NCBI GenBank assembly: GCA_963757265.1
Contig: CAVWRA010000006.1
Span: 2,046,001 to 2,110,000, forward strand
Direction: 5' to 3'
DNA from: CAIVVT01 sp963757265
GTDB taxonomy: Bacteria; Acidobacteriota; Terriglobia; Bryobacterales; Bryobacteraceae
DNA: 64,000 nucleotides
The translations under genes were made by a program, and so were the position numbers. This document shows, one piece after another, positions 42,272 through 52,112 of this stretch (positions are counted from its first letter, which is position 1; the number at the start of each line of letters is the position of its first letter). The notes under the pieces were generated by a model. It had not been told where the DNA came from. It did not search any database and saw only the letters and a list, made by a program, of their open reading frames with translations.

Positions 42272-43420
42272 TCACCGCATGTTCAATACGTTGAGCGCGG
42301 CGTCGCGGTACAGGCTCTTCAGCACCGGTTGGCTCAATTCGAGGCCGTAATACGGCCACCAGATGCGGCCGTGCATGTACTCGTCGCCCGTTTCCAGCAG
42401 ACGCCACCAGCCCCGGTACATCGCCTCGTCGCGCCCCATGTCGGTGCCGAACAGCACCCGATCCTTGTATCGTTCGAGGAATGTGCGCATCGTCCGCGGC
42501 TGTCGCCCCATTTCGTAATCTCGCGCCGACACGTCCACATACATGTTCGGGAACCGGTCCAACATCTTCGCCAGCGCCGCGGTATCGTTGCCCTGATTGC
42601 TGAAGTGGCAGAAGATGAACTTCGTTCGTGGGTGTTTAGCCAGCAGGCGCTCGCGCATCGCCAGCAGTTCTTCATAGGACGGCACATCCTTGCCGTAGAG
42701 GTTGAAGCTCTGGAAGTCCGGCGTGCGCTCCTGCTTCGCGTCGAGCGGCTTCCAGCACGACGGGTGGTCGGCGATGTGAATATTCACGGGCATGTTCAGC
42801 TCGCCGCATCTCTCCCAGTAGGCATCCAGCCGCGGATCGTCGAACCGCAGCCTCCTGGCTCTCGGCAATGCGTCCTTCTCCGACGCGTCCACGCCCCAGC
42901 CCTTGTCTGTGATCTCGCCCACGCCGCGCGCGCCTTTCCCATAAACCCGCTCCAATTCAGCCACTGCCTTCGCCGTGAATTCCGGATCGTCCGGCTTGGA
43001 CGCGTCGAAGGAGTACCAGACCTGGAACCGCCGGGGGTACGACCCCAGAAACAGCTCGGCCTGGCGGTCGAATTCTGTCCCGCTCGCGCCCGTGAACACC
43101 ACCGACATCTCGATGCCGACCTCGTCCATCGTCTTCACCCACGCGTCCACGTCGGCCCGCGTCCGGATGCCGTTCATGGAGGAGTGCGAATGCACGTCGA
43201 TCGCCGGGAACCGGGCCTTGGTCACCTCCGTCACGGGCACGACCAAAGACGACGCCGGCGTGTAGTCCTTCAGCAGGATCGAGTCCATCGGTCCGCCCGT
43301 CACGGGGATGCCGTACTTCGTCATCTCCTGTCTGGCCGTTCCGCCCTTGGATGGCTCCGGTCTGTTGCAGGCCGCACTCAGGAGCATCGCCGCCAGCGTC
43401 ACGCACATTGCATTCCGCAT
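42272..43420 (-). CDS. Amidohydrolase family 2 (ACMSD-like) lipoprotein
   Basis: 382 residues from the ATG at 43420, which opens a lipoprotein signal (L-A-A-M-L-L-S-A-A-C). The TIM-barrel metal site starts at F-P-A-I-D-V-H-S-H-S-S (HxH). Further metal and base residues sit in V-N-I-H-I-A-D-H-P, F-I-F-C-H-F-S-N-Q-G and V-L-F-G-T-D-M-G-R-D. Family members are decarboxylases or hydrolases of small cyclic acids. It is convergent with the GH20 gene and not part of that operon. The substrate is unknown. Confidence 0.82.
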   Translation of the reverse strand: MRNAMCVTLAAMLLSAACNRPEPSKGGTARQEMTKYGIPVTGGPMDSILLKDYTPASSLVVPVTEVTKARFPAIDVHSHSSMNGIRTRADVDAWVKTMDEVGIEMSVVFTGASGTEFDRQAELFLGSYPRRFQVWYSFDASKPDDPEFTAKAVAELERVYGKGARGVGEITDKGWGVDASEKDALPRARRLRFDDPRLDAYWERCGELNMPVNIHIADHPSCWKPLDAKQERTPDFQSFNLYGKDVPSYEELLAMRERLLAKHPRTKFIFCHFSNQGNDTAALAKMLDRFPNMYVDVSARDYEMGRQPRTMRTFLERYKDRVLFGTDMGRDEAMYRGWWRLLETGDEYMHGRIWWPYYGLELSQPVLKSLYRDAALNVLNMR

Positions 43421-43929
43421 CGGTCGTCCACCTCGCAACCCACGTCCCGCTCTATCTCGCTCATTGGCGAACCGGCTCAGCACACGCTGGGCTCGTGTGC
43501 TCTAAGCTCAGCTTAAGCAACCAAACTAACCAGTGTGTTGTCCCCGGCTGGTTGTGTCAGGCGCGGAGTCTGACTCCCACGCTCGCACTCGCCGAGATCC
43601 TCCTCGTACCTTCGGGAGTCGGCCTCCGCACTCCCGCCACTCGATCTCGTTGAGCAACGCACCCTTGTCGGGCAGCCGGCCCGGCACATCTGCTACGCCG
43701 GCTCCGGGACGCGGGCGCAGCATGTGGCCGTCAAACAGAAGATCGCCGGTCAGTGGGGTCGCAGCCAGCCCCTCGAGGCCTGCGGCCATGCCGGCCCCAT
43801 TTCCCCCATTTCGCAAGATCATCGATGGCCCAAAGTCACCCCCTCTTCCTTCGCCCTTGCGGTCTCCTTCAACTTCGTCCTTGACACTTATGCGCATCGG
43901 TGAGAGAGTCGTCGTTCGAGATCCTATAT
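43421..43929. other. Intergenic stretch without a recognisable gene
   Basis: About 500 bp between the divergent amidohydrolase and GH42-like genes. The minus strand stays open for 123 codons (43526-43897), but the translation has no recognisable motif, signal or ribosome binding site and reads like compositional noise. It presumably holds both promoters; I cannot place them. Confidence 0.4.
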
Positions 43930-45972
43930 ATGCGTTTTGTCTGCCTGTTTGTCGCGCTGGCCGCCGTGGCGGCCGCCCAGGAGATGCCGCGGGCGAGTTG
44001 GATCGAGAACGGGCTCATTGACGCGGGCGGCAACCACGAGCCTTATGTCTTCGTGGTCCGCCGCGGCGGCCAGCGGCTGGATGCAAGGCAGCAAATCGAG
44101 GCGGCCCAGAGCGAAGAGGTCCTCCGCAGGTTAAAACTCCAAGGGGTCGAGGTGTTCCATACGCACCTGTACAAGGGGTTCGGCATGGCCGCCGAGTTGC
44201 CCGAGATGGAGGAGACCAAGCGGGTTGCCGGGCTCGCGCACAGCATGGGACTCAAGGTGGACACCTACATCCAGTGGGACACCATGATGTATGAGACGTT
44301 CTTTGCCGAGGAGCCGCGCGCGCAAGACTGGATCCAACGGGACGCCAGCGGTCAGCCGATTCTGCTCACCTATGGCTATCAGCAGTCATATCGGTACCGC
44401 CCCTGTTTTTCCAACCAAGAGTACCTGGACTATCTCAAGAAGATCGTGCGCTACGCGGTCGAAGAAGTAAAAACCGATTTCATTCACTTCGACAATTTCG
44501 ATCTCAATGCCGAGCCGGACTCGTGTCACGGCACAACCTGCAAACTCGGATTCCGCAAATACCTCAGGGAGAAGTACTCCGCGGAGCAGAGGCGCGAGCG
44601 CTTCGGATTCGAGAACGTCGATTTTGTGAATCCGCCGCAATGGAACGCGTCGAACCCACCTTCGCGCATGCGCATCATCTTCGACCCGATGATCCAGGAG
44701 TGGATCGATTTCCGCTGCCAGGTGATGGCGGACGCTTTGCGGCAAACGGCGCTGTACGCTAAGTCGCTGAACCCGGAAGTTGCGGTCGAAGTGAACCCGC
44801 ACGGCATTACCGGCGGGAACCGGGCCTGGGAGGCCGCGATCGACCACTCGCGCATCCTCAAGTGGACCGAAGCGTTCTGGACCGAGGAAGACCCCGAACC
44901 CGGTTACACCGTCAACGGCCGGCTGCTGTCCCGGATCAGGAGTTATAAGCTGGCGCGGGCTTACAGAAATGTGTTGATGTCGTACATCTCGGACGACCCG
45001 GTGGCGATGGCCGAGAGTCTGGCGTTCAATCAGACCATCGGCTTTGCCGGCATTGACCGCCTGACGCCCGACATGCTGCGCTACATCGCGTTCTACCGAA
45101 AAAACCGGGAGCTTTACACCGGTTCAAAGGACGTAGCTACGGTTGCGGTCCTGCGCTCGTATCCCTCCATCGCTTACGATCAGGCGCAAGTACAGCTTTC
45201 CACGATCCTGGTAGAGCAGGCGCTCATCCAGGCCAGGATTCCTTTCAACCTGATTTTCGACGAGCACCTGGCGGAGCTCGCGAGGTACAAGGCGCTGGTG
45301 CTGCCCGAAACGGAATGCCTGAGCGACGCACAGCTCGAGGCAATCCGAAAGTTCGTCGCGGCCGGCGGAGGACTCGTGGCAACGGGGCAGGCGGGCCTCT
45401 ATGACCAGTGGCGGAGGCTGCGCGTTGCGCCCGGCCTCAAAGGCCTGATCAATTCCCAACCGCACGCTCGCGATTACGAGGAAGATGTCGCGCCGGTCGC
45501 GATCACCGGAGCGCCCGCACGCAAGCAATATGAAAAGGGGCGTGTGGTCTACATCCCCGCAGTGAAGTTCGATGGGCGGCTGCCCGAATTCGGCAATTTC
45601 TTCCGCGTCGATGAGCGCTTCTGGAAGCTGCCGAAGAACGCGCAGGAGATCACGGATAGTGTGCGCTGGGCCGCCCGGGACGACGTTCCGGCGCAGGTCA
45701 GCGGTCCCGCGTACCTCGTATCGAACCTTGTCGAGCAGCCCGGGAAACGGCGTATGATGCTGCACCTGGTGAACTACAACGCGAAGCGGGCAGCGTCGCT
45801 TGAACCGGTCGAAGTGATTTGCCGGTTACCCCGCGGCCAAACCGCCAAGGAGGTCCGGATCTACTCACCCGATCTGGAAGGGCCGCGAACGATCGAGATG
45901 AAGAGTGCCGCCTCGCAAGTGGGCTTTGCCGTCCCGATGAAGACATACACGCTGGCCGTGGTTCAGTGGTGA
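43930..45972 (+). CDS. Secreted GH42-like glycosidase with beta-galactosidase trimerisation-type domain
   Basis: 680 residues from the ATG at 43930, at the head of the signal peptide (M-R-F-V-C-L-F-V-A-L-A-A-V-A-A-A-Q). Residues about 20-370 resemble a TIM-barrel hydrolase (V-F-H-T-H-L-Y-K-G-F-G, F-I-H-F-D-N-F-D-L-N, V-A-V-E-V-N-P-H-G, W-T-E-A-F-W-T-E-E-D). Residues about 400-560 contain L-V-L-P-E-T-E-C-L-S-D and G-G-G-L-V-A-T-G, typical of the GH42 middle (trimerisation) domain. The final part is a beta sandwich. I cannot assign a family number with confidence. A small secreted frame overlaps its stop. Confidence 0.7.
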   Translation: MRFVCLFVALAAVAAAQEMPRASWIENGLIDAGGNHEPYVFVVRRGGQRLDARQQIEAAQSEEVLRRLKLQGVEVFHTHLYKGFGMAAELPEMEETKRVAGLAHSMGLKVDTYIQWDTMMYETFFAEEPRAQDWIQRDASGQPILLTYGYQQSYRYRPCFSNQEYLDYLKKIVRYAVEEVKTDFIHFDNFDLNAEPDSCHGTTCKLGFRKYLREKYSAEQRRERFGFENVDFVNPPQWNASNPPSRMRIIFDPMIQEWIDFRCQVMADALRQTALYAKSLNPEVAVEVNPHGITGGNRAWEAAIDHSRILKWTEAFWTEEDPEPGYTVNGRLLSRIRSYKLARAYRNVLMSYISDDPVAMAESLAFNQTIGFAGIDRLTPDMLRYIAFYRKNRELYTGSKDVATVAVLRSYPSIAYDQAQVQLSTILVEQALIQARIPFNLIFDEHLAELARYKALVLPETECLSDAQLEAIRKFVAAGGGLVATGQAGLYDQWRRLRVAPGLKGLINSQPHARDYEEDVAPVAITGAPARKQYEKGRVVYIPAVKFDGRLPEFGNFFRVDERFWKLPKNAQEITDSVRWAARDDVPAQVSGPAYLVSNLVEQPGKRRMMLHLVNYNAKRAASLEPVEVICRLPRGQTAKEVRIYSPDLEGPRTIEMKSAASQVGFAVPMKTYTLAVVQW

Positions 45973-46166
45973 ATACGATGATTCCGATTGCACTGTTGGC
46001 GATGTGGCTTGCGGCGCCGGCTTCCGCTGTCCGGACTGTTCGAGTCGAGCATCGCGTCTTTACGGGTTTGCAGGAGATGGATGGCAACTGGGCGGCGCTG
46101 TTTTCGGGCAGCAATGGGCCCCTTTGGAACATTCCCCGCCCAAACCTCGAAGGGAGCATTTCATAA
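45969..46166 (+). CDS. Short secreted ORF, possible N-terminal fragment of a larger protein
   Basis: 65 codons. The GTG at 45969 overlaps the TGA of the previous gene (GTGA), suggesting coupling; an ATG follows at 45978. It encodes a clear signal peptide (A-L-L-A-M-W-L-A-A-P-A-S-A) and about 45 mature residues, then stops. The mature start (V-R-T-V-R-V-E-H-R-V-F) looks like the first strand of a beta-propeller or laminin-type fold, so this may be a truncated gene. The next gene begins four bases later. Confidence 0.4.
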   Translation: MNTMIPIALLAMWLAAPASAVRTVRVEHRVFTGLQEMDGNWAALFSGSNGPLWNIPRPNLEGSIS

Positions 46167-46169
46167 TCT

Positions 46170-47216
46170 ATGACTCAGCGTGCCGGCTTGCTCCTTATGG
46201 GGCTCGTCGTGGCGTGCGTGGCCGTGGTCAGTGGAGTCAGCGCCGAACGCCATCGGCCTGCCATGCCGAAGATCACCCACTCCGTGCTTTTCGGGACTCC
46301 GGAAGCCGATCGCATCCTCTCGGCCCTCCAGGTGTTTCCCCCGGACAATCCCTGGAACCAGGACATCTCCGCCATGCCGGTGCATGCCAATTCGGCGCGC
46401 ATCATCGCCTCGATTGGGGCCGACAAGAACCTCGGCTACAACCTGGACATGAACTTCGTCATCGTGCCTCCGGACCAGAAGCGGATTCCGGTCAAGATCC
46501 TGGAATACCCCGCCGACTCCGATCCCGGGCCTTTCCCCGTTCCCGACAACGCCCCCATTGAAAACTGGCCCCTCGCCCGAAATGAGGACTTGCAGGCCCT
46601 CGCGCGCCCCGGCCAGACGCTGGACGACTTCCAGCGCCACGGCCGCGGCGACCGCCACCTCCTGATCGTCGACCCGGTCAACGGAAAGCTCCACGAATTC
46701 TGGCAGGCGCGGAGAACGGATGCCGGCTGGGAGGCCGCGAATGAAGCTACCTTCGATCTGCGGACGGGAGCGTTGCGACCCGAAGGTTGGACCTCCGCCG
46801 ACGCCGCGGGCCTCCCAATCTTCCCCGCCTCCGTCCGCTTCGACGAGTGCGAGCGCGGCCTGGTGGAGCACGCCATGCGCTTCACTGTCCACCGCAGCCA
46901 GCGCGCCTACGTTCTTCCCGCCACCCACTTCGCCAGCCGCTTCTCGGACGCCAGCCTGCCCCGCATGGGCGAACGGCTCCGTCTGCGGCGCGACTTCGAT
47001 ACTTCGCGATTTCCGCCCCACGCGCGCGCGATCCTCGAGGGGTTGAAGAAGTATGGCATGTTTGTCGCCGACAATGGCCAGGACTGGCTGATGTCGATTT
47101 CCCCCGATGCGCGACTAAAGGGGCTGGAAACCCTGGAGCGGGTGAAGGGCTCCGACTTCGAAGTGGTCGAGACGGGCGCCCGCTCGGGCAAACTGGCGGG
47201 ACCAATCAAACAGTGA
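46170..47216 (+). CDS. Secreted conserved protein, unknown function
   Basis: 348 residues with a signal peptide (G-L-V-V-A-C-V-A-V-V-S-G-V-S-A). Recurrent features are F-P-P-D-N-P-W-N-Q-D-I-S, H-A-N-S-A-R-I-I, H-L-L-I-V-D-P-V-N-G-K-L-H-E-F-W and W-T-S-A-D-A-A-G-L-P-I-F-P-A. The middle reads like a beta-propeller or lipase-like exported domain, but I do not recognise the family. It is the last gene of the run starting at 43930. Confidence 0.6.
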   Translation: MTQRAGLLLMGLVVACVAVVSGVSAERHRPAMPKITHSVLFGTPEADRILSALQVFPPDNPWNQDISAMPVHANSARIIASIGADKNLGYNLDMNFVIVPPDQKRIPVKILEYPADSDPGPFPVPDNAPIENWPLARNEDLQALARPGQTLDDFQRHGRGDRHLLIVDPVNGKLHEFWQARRTDAGWEAANEATFDLRTGALRPEGWTSADAAGLPIFPASVRFDECERGLVEHAMRFTVHRSQRAYVLPATHFASRFSDASLPRMGERLRLRRDFDTSRFPPHARAILEGLKKYGMFVADNGQDWLMSISPDARLKGLETLERVKGSDFEVVETGARSGKLAGPIKQ

Positions 47217-47404
47217 GGGCCGGCCCAGTAAGAGGAGGGAGCGGGATGGCGCGTCCGGCCCGCATCCGCCGAACTGCACCTTAGTTGTGGCGCTTGGTTG
47301 TGAGAACTTGCATTCGGGTCCACGCGCCGTAACACTTCGTCTGGTCCAGTGCGGGTTTCGCGAGCAGCAGGACAACGGCTGCAACGAATGCAATTCACTC
47401 CCAT

Positions 47405-48230
47405 TCAACTGCTATAAGTTCTCTCCGTTCCCGTGTCGGTGATCCGAAAATCGGCCACAAATTCAGCGTGCGCCAGATCCTCGGAAACCGCGGATGCGGC
47501 GCGGATCGTCTCAGCAATTAATTCGCGTTTCTTTGCCGAACCGCAGCGCGCCGTCGGCGTCGTGGCGCTAACGGCAGCGAAGGCACGGCCGGTGGAATCG
47601 AACACCGGGGCGCCGATAGCCAAGGCGCCCCGGATCGTCTCCTCGTTGTTTATCCCGTAGCCATCGCGACGAATTACCGCAAGTTGCGCCAGCAGCGCTT
47701 TACGGCTGGAAATGCTGCGCTCGGTGTAGTGAGGGAGACGCTCTTTGCCAAGGGCGATGCTGAGTTCCGCACGTGACAAATGTGCCGCGATCACCTTGCC
47801 GAGCGCGGAGGCGTGCAGCGGGCAGCGATCGCCGACTTTGAGCGCCAGATGCAGCGCATGCGAAGACGACTCGGCGCCGTCGATCAAGATCACCGTGCCG
47901 TTACGCCACTCGGCCAGCCACACCGATTCGTGCAGCTTTGCGCGCATCTCTTGCAGCCGGGGGCGCGCGAAGCTGATGAGATCTGGGCGGCGGACCGATC
48001 CGTGCCCCAGCGCCCGCAGGCGACGCGTTCAACGCGTAAACGCCCTCCGGGCCCACTTTCTCCACGTAGCCGAGCTTGTTGAGCGTAAAAAGAATGCGAA
48101 ATACGGAGCTCTTCACCAGTCCGACACGTCCGGCAAGCTCTCCCAGCTTGATACCGGCCGTGCTATCGCCTAGGCTCTCGAGCACGCGCAGCGTCTTTTC
48201 GACAAGCTCGATGTAGTTTCTTGCAGCCAT
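47405..48230 (-). pseudogene. IclR-family transcription regulator with a +1 frameshift
   Basis: The N-terminal winged helix (V-E-K-T-L-R-V-L-E-S-L, L-G-E-L-A-G-R-V-G-L-V-K-S-S-V-F-R-I-L) and the C-terminal effector domain (A-R-P-R-L-Q-E-M-R-A-K-L-H-E-S-V, P-L-H-A-S-A-L-G-K-V-I-A-A, F-A-A-V-S-A-T-T-P) are in different frames. Dropping one of the two T bases at 48028-48029 (plus strand) joins them as Y-A-L-T-R-R-L-R-A-L-G. The span is 826 bp (3n+1). A GTG at 48245 is an alternative start. It is divergent from the second TonB receptor, a common arrangement for a sugar-responsive repressor and its target. Confidence 0.78.
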
Positions 48231-48291
48231 TCTCCTGTTCTTCACAACAGATTTAGCATTCTATACAAAAGAACGCAAGGACAAAAACCGC

Positions 48292-48320
48292 TTGACACCC
48301 AAGCGCAACGGGAATATTCT
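48292..48320 (+). promoter_or_regulatory. Near-consensus sigma-70 promoter facing the second TonB receptor
   Basis: TTGACA at 48292-48297 and TATTCT at 48315-48320 are separated by exactly 17 bases, reading towards the receptor at 48503. A leader of about 175 bases would result. The hexamers lie in the gap shared with the IclR gene, where that regulator would be expected to bind. Confidence 0.65.
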
Positions 48321-48502
48321 CTGCTTAGCCTATGGGGAGAGGGTGTGTCCAGGACGTTCAGGGACCCAATGCTGCAATCGAGGGGCGCAGTTGTGCCTGG
48401 CGCCGCCCTCGGTGCGCTGAACCAGGAGAAGAGTCCAAGTTGTGGCCCATCTTCACCTCGGACGGCAGGTCAGATCCATCGTAGTTCAGGCAAAGGGAGA
48501 TT

Positions 48503-51500
48503 ATGAAGACTCGACTGTTCTCGCTTTCAGTACTATTGATCATGCTCGTGTGCCTGGCTGCGCCGGCTTTCGCGCAGGGCGACCGCGGAGCGATCACGGG
48601 CGTGATCACAGACGCCACCGGCGCTGTGGTTCCCAATGTGCAAGTGACAGCCACGCATCTGGCGACCCACACCACCTTCAAGGCGGTCACCACCTCGGTG
48701 GGTGTGTACCGCATTCCGTACCTGCCGCCCGGCGACTATGAAGTCTCGGCCGCACTGAAGGGATTCAAGACGGCGGTCGTGAGTCAGGTAGTGGTCGCGG
48801 TGGCGACCGTGGTGACGGCGGATTTGAAATTGGAGTTGGGCGCGACCACCGAAAGCGTCACCGTGAGCGCCCAAGCCGCCCAGTTGGAATCGTCCAGCTC
48901 GGAACTCGGCTACACCGTTTCGGCCAACGATTACCACGACTGGCCAATCAATAGCGACGACGACGGCCAACGCCAGATCCAGGGCTTTATCTTCAAGTCC
49001 CTGCCCGGAACCGATAACAGCACGAGCGGGCCCAGCATCAACGGGGGGCCAACGATCTCGCACGAGGTCTACATCGAAGGCATTTCTATCGGGCGAACAG
49101 ACGCCTCCGGCTCTACGGACGAATTCGAACCCAGCGTGGACGCGATCAGCGAATTCCGCCTCCAAACCGGCAGCCTGAACGCGGCCTTCGGCGGCGGATT
49201 GACCGCGGTGGCGAACTTCGACGTCAAGTCCGGCACCAATCAACTGCACGGCACCGCCTACGAATACCTGATAAACGAGGACCTGAACGCCAACGGCTTC
49301 GATAACAACGCTTACGGCAATCCGAAAGCGCCTTACAAGCAAAACAGCTTCGGCACCGCCGTTGGCGGTCCGATCCTGCTGCCGAAAGTGTATAACGGCA
49401 AGAACAAGAGCTTCTGGTTCTTCAGCTACGAAGGCTCCCGCAGACGCACAGGCTCGCTTGCCTGCTGCCGCACCGTGCCGACCGCGGCCATGAAGAAGGG
49501 CGATTTCTCCGCGGTGGACACGATCTACGACCCGGCGAGCACCGTCCTGAATCCGGACGGCAGCTATTCTCGCACTGCTTTCCCCGGCAACATCATCCCT
49601 ACGGCGGATTTCAGCAAGGTCTCGGCCAATATCCTGACGCTGGCGCCGACTCCGGAACCCGCCTCTGCCGGGCGTTATCCGGAACATTCCAAGTCTTCCC
49701 GGCTCACCGGTATTCAACCTGGACAGACTACACAGGGAAATTCGATCAGACAATCACCGACAAGCAGAAGGTGTCGTTCTATTGGAGCGACAACAACCGG
49801 TTGCGTGACAACGGCAGCAGCAGAGGCTACCTGCCCGTGCCTGGCAACGCCAGCTCATCCTACAACCTGCAGAGCGTCTACGGCACGATGATCCGCGGGA
49901 GCTACGACTATACGATCACGTCCAACCTGCTCAACCACTTGGCCGTCGGCTACAACAATTTCGACAACGTTCACCATGCTCTCTCTCCACCGGCCAGAAC
50001 TGGCCCAGCAAGCTCGGTCTGACGGGCGTCGAACAGGAATGACGTTCCCGCTGGTCAATTTCAATCTTGCGGGCACGGCCGCGACCTGGGCAGCTCCATG
50101 ACCGCGCTCGGGAACAACTCGACCGGCGACTCGCCCAACGGCAGCTACATCCTCGCTAACGACACCACCTGGATCCACGGCAGCCACGCCATCAAGTGGG
50201 GCGCAGAAATCCGCAAGTACTACTACATCGAGCCCTAGAACTGGGGTTCTTCGGGCTACTTTACCTTCAGCGCCAAGACGACCTCCAACGGCACGGGCAC
50301 CGGCTACTCGTATGCCAGTTTCCTGTTGGGCGACGTATACAGTTCCAGCTTGCCCGTGCAATACGTTACGCTCACGACCACCGACACGTGGAACCCGGCC
50401 TTCTACTTGAGCGACGACTGGAAGGTGAATCGGCGTCTCACGCTCAACTTCGGCGTGCGCTGGGATATCGCGGGGGCGCAAACCGTGCAAAACGGCATCT
50501 TCTCGACCCTCGGCCCCACCACGCCCAACCCCGGCGCCTCGGGCTATCCGGGGGCGTTGGTTTTCCTGAGTCCGGGCCAAGCGTCCTTTCAGAATTGGTA
50601 CTACGGCGAGGTCGGCCCGCGCCTCGGCTTCGCCTACCAGATCAACAAACGCCTGGTATTGCGCGGCGGCTACGGTCTGATGTACACCCCGCCGATCGGC
50701 AATGCCTTTGGAGAGGCCACCGTCGATGGCTTCGTCGGCAACAACGCCATCGCTGCCTACCCGGGGGCGCCGCCATTTTACCCAGGTTCAACTGGGACAA
50801 CGGCTATCCGGCCTACCCCTACACGCTGCCGAACAAAGACCCGGCGCAGGACAACGGGAATTCCATCTCCTACACCGCCCCGACCTCGACCCGCCAGCCC
50901 TACGCCCAGAACTACACCTCGGTCTGCAGTACCTGCTGGGGGACAAGACGGTCATCCAGGCCACCTTCGTCGGCACCGCGGCAACCGCTGAACGCAGGCA
51001 ATTTCGCGAACATGAACCAGCTCAATCCCAAGTATCTGTCGCTGGGAGACACGCTGAGCAGGGCTGACGCACACGGGAAGTCACCCCGAAATCAACGATG
51101 CCCTACGCCGGCTTTTACGAGAACTCGAACTAGTCGCGCAGGCCCTGCTGCCCTATCCGCAGTTCGCCGGCGGCGGCACCCCGGGTATTCCGACCGGCTA
51201 CGGCGTGTTCATCCACTACCCGTACTTCGGGCACTCCAACTACAACGCGCTGCAGGTGATGGCCACGCGCCGCCTCTCCAAGGGGCTGGGGTTCCTGGTC
51301 AGCTACTCGTTCCAGAAGACCCTCACCAACACCGATGGCGACATGGCTCATATTCCGGCGGATACGCGCAGGACGTCTATAACCGCGGGTTGGAGAAATC
51401 GGTCGCTGCCTTCAACCACCCCCAAAATTTGCAATCACCTGGATCTATGAGCTGCCCTTCGGCAAAGGCCATCGCTTGCTGAACAAGGGCGGCATCGTCA

Positions 51501-52008
51501 ATCAGATCCTGGGCGGCTGGACCTTTACGGGCATTCAGCAGTACCAGTCCGGCGACCCGCTTTCGATCAGCGCGGGCATCGATGCAAGTTCAGTATACTC
51601 TTCAATGGCACCATGCGCGCCAACGTGGTATCCGGCCAGCCGCTGACAGTCCCCCTGTCAGGGCATCTCGATGTCGCCAGCGGGACCGGCATACAGTATC
51701 TCAATCCCACCGCCTTTGCCTCACCCCCGACGTCGCCGGTGGCGTCGATCCTAAGCCTGGGCAACTCTCCGCGCTATTTCAGCAACCTCAAAGGGCCGTT
51801 CCAGCCATCGGAGAACTTCGGCTTATTCAAGCGTTTCATTTCGGCAAGAGGCGATTTGTCGAGGTCCGTGGCGATGCATTCAACGCTTTCAATCGCAGCG
51901 GGCTGGCCGACCCGGATACAACATCGGTGACCCGACAGTTCGGCCAGATCATCGACGTCCAGCAGGGCCCGCGAGAACATTCAAGTGTCCGCGCGCATCA
52001 CATTCTGA
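48503..52008 (+). pseudogene. Degraded Oar-like TonB-dependent receptor
   Basis: The first 390 or so codons are intact: signal peptide ending F-A-Q, carboxypeptidase-regulatory domain (G-A-I-T-G-V-I-T-D-A-T-G), plug region and T-K/V-K-S-G-T-N. After about 49650 the barrel is spread over all three frames (for example Y-S-T-W-T-D-Y-T-G-K-F-D near 49730, L-S-D-D-W-K-V-N-R-R-L near 50410, Y-F-G-H-S-N-Y-N-A-L-Q near 51225, N-I-Q-V-S-A-R-I-T-F at the end), with at least five shifts and an in-frame TAG at about 50238. The terminal Phe codon and stop at 52006 still mark the ancestral end. Confidence 0.8.
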
Positions 52009-52112
52009 CCGCGAATCTATCCCTTGGGCGGAACGGGCTCCCCACCCGGGGCTCGGCCCGTTTGCTTTTCTATTGCCCGCGGAGGTATCCTGAGTAATCG
52101 ATCCCCGACCGC

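Noticed and set aside
43526..43897. A 123-codon minus-strand frame between the amidohydrolase and GH42-like genes
   Set aside because: No signal, motif or start context; retained only as unassigned intergenic sequence.
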